From CAYPZT01 sp964415435 (lineage in GTDB: Bacteria; Patescibacteriota; Microgenomatia; UBA1406; GWC2-37-13), in assembly GCA_964415435.1 (NCBI GenBank), contig CAYPZT010000019.1, positions 1 to 18,506 on the forward strand: a DNA stretch of 18,506 nt, read 5' to 3'. The position numbers and the translations under genes were made by a program. Shown here piece by piece: positions 14,348 to 18,506 of this stretch (positions within the stretch are counted from its first letter, which is position 1; each line of letters opens with the position of its first letter). The notes beneath the pieces are model-generated. The model was not told where the DNA came from and did no database searches. It saw only the letters and a program-made list of their open reading frames with translations.

Positions 14348-15470
14348 GGTCTATTTTCTCCAAAAATTTAGTAAGTACAGTATACAGGTTTTGGATAGAT
14401 GAAAGTGATACCCACTCGTTTGGGGCGTGAGCGTCTCCACCGGTTGGGCCTATACCAAACGTGGTAATCCCGGCAGATCCGAATACGTTTTCGTCTGCTA
14501 CAGACATGCGGAAATAGGGAATGGCTTTTTTGCCTGTTACCTCTTTGACTGTTTCACAAAGTATGGCAGTATATGGTTCTTTTTTAGTATTCTCGTAAGG
14601 TTCAAGCGACGGTGTTGCTCTCGGAGGGCGGGTGACGGTTATCTGAAAATGAGGGTATTTTTTTGTGAGTTTTTCACAGATTTTTTTTAGTTTTTCAAAC
14701 TGGGTAGTATGAGTAGTTGGCTTGATAATATAGGAATCCACCTCAATATGGGTTTCTGCTGGAGTAGAGATGCCTTCGGTCTGCGACTGCATTTTACGAA
14801 TGAACATAAACTGTTTTTTCCCACGAATATTGATATTCATGTTTTCGACAAGACGTATGAGTTCAGATGCGACATAGTTTGTATCATATCTCTTCTCATA
14901 GAATGCGATATGTTTTGGTGTTCCGGAGATTTTTATGTTGTAGACTGCTCTGCCCGGCCTGCCGGTTACGATCCCCTGGAGACCTGTCGTGTGTAGTGCT
15001 GGTTCCGTAGATAGAACAAGGCTAACGTCTTTCATGAACGGCGATTTTATGAGTTTGAAACCTCCTTTGGAAATATTTTCCTCATCAACGCAAAATACGA
15101 TCCGTAGTCTATAAGTCCATGGAATATAGTTGAGAAATGCCAGTATATTTGCGGCCATGCCAGCCTTCATATCCCACGCTCCCAAACCATATGCTTTGTC
15201 TCCACGGATGGTAAGCTTGAACGGGTTTGTCCGCCAGTCGCCTGTAAGGTTTATCGTGTCTAGATGTGCATATAGCACGACGACTTTTTTTCCCCGACCT
15301 TTTTCAACGATTACATTGTATCTATCTTTTTCGACAAGCTGAGTTTCTACTTTATAGCGCTTTTGTCTAAAAAGTCTTACAAGATAGGTACTTAGTTTTT
15401 TTTCGTTTGGATATATGGAGTTAATGCTGACGAGCGTAGATAGTAGTGATTTAATTTCCTGTTTTTTCAT
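14334..15470 (-). CDS. M20-family metallopeptidase/deacylase, ArgE/DapE/CPG2-like
   Basis: 378-residue zinc hydrolase cleaving an N-acyl-amino acid or small peptide. Metal and catalytic residues are visible: H69-L-D71 in VVVLYAHLDTI, D100 in YGLGAWDMKAGMAA, E130/E131 in CVDEENISKGG, E156 in STEPA and the final histidine in GGDAHAPNEWV near the C-terminus. The dimerisation (lid) domain occupies about 175-285. GDW-x-x-NPF-x-L before G-x-G-x-x-D-M-K is typical of the ArgE/DapE branch, which includes succinyl-diaminopimelate desuccinylase and LysW-lysine hydrolase, but specificity cannot be assigned. Overlaps the preceding M20 gene by 20 nt and LysRS by 14 nt within the T-box operon, so a role in lysine or peptide supply is plausible (inference). 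Confidence 0.88.
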   Translation of the reverse strand: MKKQEIKSLLSTLVSINSIYPNEKKLSTYLVRLFRQKRYKVETQLVEKDRYNVIVEKGRGKKVVVLYAHLDTINLTGDWRTNPFKLTIRGDKAYGLGAWDMKAGMAANILAFLNYIPWTYRLRIVFCVDEENISKGGFKLIKSPFMKDVSLVLSTEPALHTTGLQGIVTGRPGRAVYNIKISGTPKHIAFYEKRYDTNYVASELIRLVENMNINIRGKKQFMFIRKMQSQTEGISTPAETHIEVDSYIIKPTTHTTQFEKLKKICEKLTKKYPHFQITVTRPPRATPSLEPYENTKKEPYTAILCETVKEVTGKKAIPYFRMSVADENVFGSAGITTFGIGPTGGDAHAPNEWVSLSSIQNLYTVLTKFLEKIDHDLG

Positions 15471-16533
15471 ATATCAGTTTGATCATTAATCTAACAAGCT
15501 TTTCCATTTCCCTAATAGTAGCTCTTTCTTTTTTGGAATGAGCAAACTTTCCACCGTCACCTAAATTAATGACGAGTAAACCCTTTTCGCTAAAAATATT
15601 TGCGTCCGAAACACCCCAAGCCATCTCTTTGCTAGGCTCTATTTTACACAATCTCATCGTATTTTCGGTAGTACTTATAAATTTCTTTGCTGAAGGAGTG
15701 ACATGTTTATATCCTCCATTCTCACGCACGAAATCAAGCGCATATTTTGCAGAGTACTTTTTTACTGTTTTTGCAATAACTACTTCAAGTCTTTTCTTCG
15801 CCTGAAGAAGATTTTTTTCTTTAAAACTTCTAATCTCTCCAAATGCGGATATCTCGCCCGGAACTGTGTTTCGCACAAATCCACCTGTGATGACACCTAT
15901 ATTTTGAATGGTATCACTGTCGATTCGGCCCAGTGTTATCTTATTGAGTATTTCATTGAAGATAGCTAATGCGTTTATTGCGGCAAAAGGTTTTGATGCA
16001 TGTGCCTCCCTGCCGATTACTTTAAGATCAAATCTTTCGTAATAAGGGGAACCGGTGATTATGGTTCCAACAGGTGCAGAGCGGTCGAAGCAATATCCTT
16101 TCTTACTTTTAAGAAAAGAATAATTAAAATTAATTGCACCATAATTGTTTACTTCTTCCGACCTTGTGAATAAGAGCTCTAACGTCATGTGAGGAATATG
16201 TTGTTCTTTTATCTGTCTTACTGTTTCAAGAATACAGGCGATAGCGAGTTTGTTATCTGCTCCTAAAATAGTTGAACCATCTGAGGTTATATATCCGCTT
16301 TTAATAACTGGTTTAATTCCCCGACCTGGTTCCACCGTGTCCATGTGAGCCGCAAAAAAGAGACCATCCTTAACGCCGTTTACTCTTGCATAGACATTAC
16401 CATACGAGTCAGTCTTTACGACGTCAGCGTATTTTCGCAGATACGTTACTAGATACTGAGCCATTTGTTTTTCTTCACCAGTAGGTGAATCAATTTTTAC
16501 AACATCAATAAAGGTTTGAATGAGTGATTTCAT
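15451..16533 (-). CDS. M20-family peptidase, PepT-like
   Basis: 360-residue metallo-aminopeptidase of the tripeptidase T-like branch (M20B). Key motifs: AAHMDTVEPGRGIKP (61-75, ligands H63 and D65) and SDGSTILGADNKLAIA (84-99, bridging D93), diagnostic for this branch; SEEVNNYGA (125-133, general base E126 and ligand E127), CFDRSAPVG (148-156, D150) and FAHSKKE (330-336, final ligand H332). No signal peptide, so cytosolic. Expected to trim short peptides to free amino acids. Start overlaps the GNAT-like gene stop by 4 nt (ATGA), giving translational coupling. Two consecutive M20 enzymes upstream of an aminoacyl-tRNA synthetase under one T-box is an unusual arrangement. Confidence 0.9.
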   Translation of the reverse strand: MKSLIQTFIDVVKIDSPTGEEKQMAQYLVTYLRKYADVVKTDSYGNVYARVNGVKDGLFFAAHMDTVEPGRGIKPVIKSGYITSDGSTILGADNKLAIACILETVRQIKEQHIPHMTLELLFTRSEEVNNYGAINFNYSFLKSKKGYCFDRSAPVGTIITGSPYYERFDLKVIGREAHASKPFAAINALAIFNEILNKITLGRIDSDTIQNIGVITGGFVRNTVPGEISAFGEIRSFKEKNLLQAKKRLEVVIAKTVKKYSAKYALDFVRENGGYKHVTPSAKKFISTTENTMRLCKIEPSKEMAWGVSDANIFSEKGLLVINLGDGGKFAHSKKERATIREMEKLVRLMIKLIYEKTGN

Positions 16534-17339
16534 ACTGTCGGTTTATAATAATTTAATTTCTGTAATTGGTCTACCATCATTTGAGGTTGTGGAAAGCGTT
16601 TTGTAAGTATATCGTTTAGTCGGTGAGCAGTCTCCAGGGGACCGTGTAGATATTTAGTACAGGGTATAATTGAACTGCCGTTTCGCTCTGATACTGGAAT
16701 GGTAGAGATCCGAACTTTATCTTTTGCATCCCAAATTTCTCCTACAGGGATGATATCGCTTGAGAGTCTTTTATCGCAGGCATCCATACCATACTGGTAG
16801 CCGTGTCCGAAGTCACCTGTACACACGCATGTGAGCGCTGAGATTCTTGGGAATGTGCTGTGGTGAGTGATGTGTGCAGGCAAGCCTACTTGTTCAGAAG
16901 CTTTTAATACTCTAACCACGGGTGCAGCTTTTGTGGTTCCTAGAATAAGTATATTTCCAGAGATGATTTGTTCGGCATACATCTCCAGTAAGCCATTTCG
17001 CATGTCAGTGTAGTATCCATTTCCTCTTATTCTTTGATCTGCATAGCCCGTGCCGATTTCCCATAATTGTGGCGTGTCTGATGGAAGTTCGAGCTGTTCA
17101 ATAAGCATAGGATCAAGTAAAGGGCTAAACCTTACATGTGCCAGTGCCTCAGCTTCAGTAGGTGAAATTCTTTCTGCTATCACCGCTGACATAGCCGCCT
17201 CAAAACTAGCTGTAAGAGATGACTTTTCCACATGAAGGAGGGCAGCGCTTTCATCGTTAATTCCGGCAACGACGGTATCCAATCCTAAATTAACTCCAGG
17301 TGGAATGGTTCTATTTGTATATATCGAAAACTCAGCCAT
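16530..17339 (-). CDS. GNAT-like predicted acyltransferase, first gene of the T-box operon
   Basis: 269 residues. The middle part looks like a GNAT acetyl-CoA site: LWEIGTGYADQRIRGNGYYTD (92-112) contains R103-x-x-G106-x-G108, the pyrophosphate-binding Q/R-x-x-G-x-G/A motif, followed by a helix (113-127), a strand NILILGTT (129-136) and a helix APVVRVLKASEQVGLP (139-154), the usual end of the fold. The flanks (1-85 and 160-269, with CVCTGDFGHG at 171-180) are not recognised. Substrate unknown; a neighbour pair of M20 deacylases would suit an acylation/deacylation route, but this is inference. The ATG directly follows the terminator U-run of the T-box; SD AAGGA lies 10 nt upstream inside the terminator 3' strand. 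Overlaps the next gene by 4 nt. Confidence 0.6.
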   Translation of the reverse strand: MAEFSIYTNRTIPPGVNLGLDTVVAGINDESAALLHVEKSSLTASFEAAMSAVIAERISPTEAEALAHVRFSPLLDPMLIEQLELPSDTPQLWEIGTGYADQRIRGNGYYTDMRNGLLEMYAEQIISGNILILGTTKAAPVVRVLKASEQVGLPAHITHHSTFPRISALTCVCTGDFGHGYQYGMDACDKRLSSDIIPVGEIWDAKDKVRISTIPVSERNGSSIIPCTKYLHGPLETAHRLNDILTKRFPQPQMMVDQLQKLNYYKPTV

Positions 17340-17400
17340 AAAAAAACCGTCCTTGAAAAATTTTTAATTCGCCGGCTGGCGAAAATCTCTCAAGGACGGC
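17340..17400 (-). terminator. T-box intrinsic terminator containing the SD of the first gene
   Basis: Stem CCGTCCTTGA (17390-17399) / TCAAGGACGG (17347-17356), long loop that itself holds CGCC..GGCG, then seven T residues ending at 17340, the base before the ATG. AAGGA in the 3' strand (17350-17354) is the only SD for the first gene, so the hairpin would also hide it. Confidence 0.92.
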
Positions 17401-17616
17401 TATTTAACACCGCGGTACCACCTTGGTTACGATTCGGACTTATATACAGTCTCTTCAACTGCTTTCGACCCGACCTCTCTTTGCAGATTGCTCTGCGGCT
17501 GCTGTAACGGGCTTACCCGGCAGGTTCTAATCCCCGAAAGGGTTTCTTCCTGACGCGCGACGTTAAACGTCTTAGTAAAGTCTTGCCGACGAATCGGGTC
17601 TTCACATTCGCGTGTA
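17340..17616 (-). promoter_or_regulatory. T-box leader (tRNA-sensing riboswitch)
   Basis: Transcription-attenuating leader. On the minus strand the antiterminator is CAAGG (17421-17425), the 7-nt bulge TGGTACC, GCGG, a 10-nt loop, CCGT and CCTTG (17391-17395), matching the T-box consensus exactly. The bulge base U would pair with an A discriminator base. The competing terminator uses the same CCGTCCTTGA segment. Upstream, several helices can be drawn: GACCCGA/TCGGGTC between about 17600 and 17466, hairpins GACG..CGTC and GCAGA-GCAA-TCTGC, and CAGT..ACTG near 17445-17465. I could not assign the specifier codon safely. The operon ends in LysRS, so Lys (AAA/AAG) is expected; GCA next to a GAAA at about 17463-17468 is a competing candidate. 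Confidence 0.92.
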
Positions 17617-17622
17617 TTAGCT

Positions 17623-17650
17623 ATTATACTTAAAAATCACTTAATTTCAA
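17623..17650 (-). promoter_or_regulatory. Promoter of the T-box operon, overlapping the greA stop
   Basis: Minus strand TTGAAA (17645-17650), 16-nt spacer, TATAAT (17623-17628); predicted start near 17616. The -35 lies inside the last codons of greA. No terminator follows greA, so readthrough from the tRNA-greA unit could also enter the T-box. Confidence 0.7.
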
Positions 17651-18095
17651 CTATTTTGTACTCTAGTGTGCCTGCAGGAACCTCGACTGCGACTGAGTCA
17701 CCGGCTTTTTTCCCCATAAGCGCCCGCCCAATAGGAGAAGTATTCGACACTTTTCGATTCATAGGATCTGCTTCAAACTCACCTACGATGGTATATTCCT
17801 CTTCATTATCGTTGACTCGCACCTTAACCATATTGCCAACCTCTATGGTTTCTACATCAGGTTCATTATCAGAAACGTAGGCCTTTTTAAGGACCACCTC
17901 AAGCTCAAGGATACGTCCTTCGAGAAACGAAAGATCCTCTTTTGCAGCGTGGTATTCGCTGTTTTCGCGAAGATCGCCCATACCGCGCGCTCTGGTAAGT
18001 CTCTCGACTGCCTTTGGGCGTCTGACTTCGGTGAGCTCCTTCAGCTCATCCTGCAGTTTTTGCAATCCTTCCTTGGTAAATTGAATTTTGTCCAT
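17637..18095 (-). CDS. greA: Transcription elongation factor GreA
   Basis: 152 residues (family about 158). It inserts its coiled coil into the RNA polymerase secondary channel and stimulates cleavage of backtracked RNA. The N-terminal antiparallel coiled coil (1-75) begins FTKEGLQKLQDELKEL and carries the acidic tip segment GDLRENSEYHAAKEDLSFLEGRI (41-63), where D42, E45 and neighbours activate the cleavage Mg2+. The C-terminal FKBP-like domain includes EYTIVGEFEADP, ISNTSPIGRALMG-type sequence (VSNTSPIGRALMGKKAGD, 117-134) and VPAGTLEYKIVEI. The ATG is only 7 nt from the 3' end of tRNA-Glu, so after tRNA processing greA mRNA is almost leaderless and there is no SD outside the tRNA. No alternative Met fits the family start. 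Confidence 0.97.
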   Translation of the reverse strand: MDKIQFTKEGLQKLQDELKELTEVRRPKAVERLTRARGMGDLRENSEYHAAKEDLSFLEGRILELEVVLKKAYVSDNEPDVETIEVGNMVKVRVNDNEEEYTIVGEFEADPMNRKVSNTSPIGRALMGKKAGDSVAVEVPAGTLEYKIVEIK

Positions 18096-18102
18096 ACTAG
18101 TG

Positions 18103-18175
18103 TGACGCTACGGGGACTCGAACCCCGGTTTGTAGGATGAGAACCTACTGTCCTAGGCCACTAGACGATAGCGCC
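18103..18175 (-). tRNA. tRNA-Glu (anticodon CTC)
   Basis: On the minus strand: acceptor GGCGCTA / TAGCGTC with one G-U pair, D-arm GTCTAGTGGCCTAGGAC typical of tRNA-Glu, anticodon stem GTAGG / CCTAC with loop TTCTCAT giving anticodon CTC (decodes GAG), T-arm CGGGG-TTCGAGT-CCCCG, discriminator A. CCA is not encoded (CAC follows), so it must be added enzymatically. Cotranscribed with greA 7 nt downstream. Confidence 0.95.
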
Positions 18176-18243
18176 ATATGTCAACATAACAGATAGGTTA
18201 TTTTAACATATTTCAGTGTGCATGCTCAGGGCTTTGAGTAAGG

Positions 18244-18506
18244 TCAATTCAGTTTTGTGTAGTCTTCGAGTTTTTCGGCGATGTAGCGTATATTCTTCTC
18301 ATTTATATGAAAGCCTAAGGGGAGGAATAGTACATGTTGTTTCTCACTCCACGGGCAGTCAGGAAATTTGTCCCAAACCACAATATTGTTTTTGTGAAGG
18401 TATGACAAGAACTTCTTATTTGATTTTGCCTTGAATCCCAAAGGATACACATGGAGCTTTGAGTAATCTTTTTCCGGTATCTCGATATGCTTGTAAAGTT
18501 TGCTGT
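18244..18506 (-). CDS. Probable DegT/DnrJ/EryC1-type aminotransferase, C-terminal fragment (5' end beyond window)
   Basis: Open from the window edge with the stop at 18244-18246; 86 complete codons are visible. The reading frame is continuous upstream of the GTG at 18448-18450, so that codon is internal. The tail shows LHVYPLGFKAKSNKKFLSYL, a short-chain INNIVVW-like stretch (HKNNIVVWDKFPD) and VLFLPLGFHINEKNIRYIAEKL. This order (hvYplyv, fl..L...gI..., LPl...i.e..i..i...l) matches the small C-terminal domain of sugar aminotransferases of the DegT family, PLP enzymes used in sugar-nucleotide and surface-glycan synthesis. The PLP lysine region is outside the window, so the assignment is tentative. 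It lies 68 nt upstream of tRNA-Glu on the same strand. Confidence 0.45.
   Translation of the reverse strand, partial: SKLYKHIEIPEKDYSKLHVYPLGFKAKSNKKFLSYLHKNNIVVWDKFPDCPWSEKQHVLFLPLGFHINEKNIRYIAEKLEDYTKLN

Noticed and set aside
1..18506. CRISPR array, insertion sequence or integrase
   Set aside because: No spaced direct repeats and no transposase or recombinase motifs were seen in either strand.
1..18506. Alternative genetic code with TGA as glycine
   Set aside because: TGA ends several well-aligned proteins at their normal C-termini (PBP, greA, GNAT-like), so it acts as a stop.

Overview
The window looks like a chromosomal segment of a Candidate Phyla Radiation (Patescibacteria-like) bacterium. 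This rests on compact genes with many 4-20 nt overlaps, few Shine-Dalgarno (SD) sequences, a class I (archaeal-type) lysyl-tRNA synthetase, and divergent but recognisable housekeeping proteins. TGA is used as a stop (e.g. 1380-1382). The lineage call is inference; no rRNA gene is present to confirm it.

Layout. (1) 1-1796, + strand: the C-terminal part of a class A penicillin-binding protein, then a small CmpB-like membrane protein. (2) 1798-5368, - strand: a tight operon pyrG > HAM1/RdgB pyrophosphatase > serS. (3) 5369-12020: an accessory block, mostly + strand. It encodes a phosphoribosyltransferase-domain protein with an unknown N-terminus, a nucleoside hydrolase, a HAD phosphatase (- strand), a deoxynucleoside-kinase-like enzyme, two Maf-related proteins (one very divergent) and a DUF488 protein. 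Between the Maf-like genes lies an orphan C-terminal stub of guaA (GMP synthase). (4) 12023-17616, - strand: an operon with overlapping genes behind a convincing T-box leader, GNAT-like protein > PepT-like M20 peptidase > ArgE/DapE-like M20 peptidase > class I LysRS fused to a B3/B4 domain. (5) 17637-18506, - strand: greA directly behind tRNA-Glu(CTC), preceded by the 3' part of a probable DegT-type aminotransferase gene.

How the parts may work together. Block 3 contains enzymes that could cleave nucleosides, reattach bases to PRPP, phosphorylate nucleosides, dephosphorylate nucleotides and hydrolyse abnormal NTPs. It sits beside pyrG and HAM1 and could be a nucleotide scavenging, sanitation or modification system. 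Block 4 couples two peptidases to LysRS under one tRNA-sensing element, so uncharged tRNA (tRNA-Lys expected, not proven) should raise both amino-acid release and tRNA charging.

A recurring architecture stands out. In three places an intrinsic-terminator U-tract lies against, or within about 10 nt of, a start codon: 5644, 10793 and 17339. The third is a T-box. The other two follow a good promoter and a very short ORF and may be undescribed attenuators or small RNAs.
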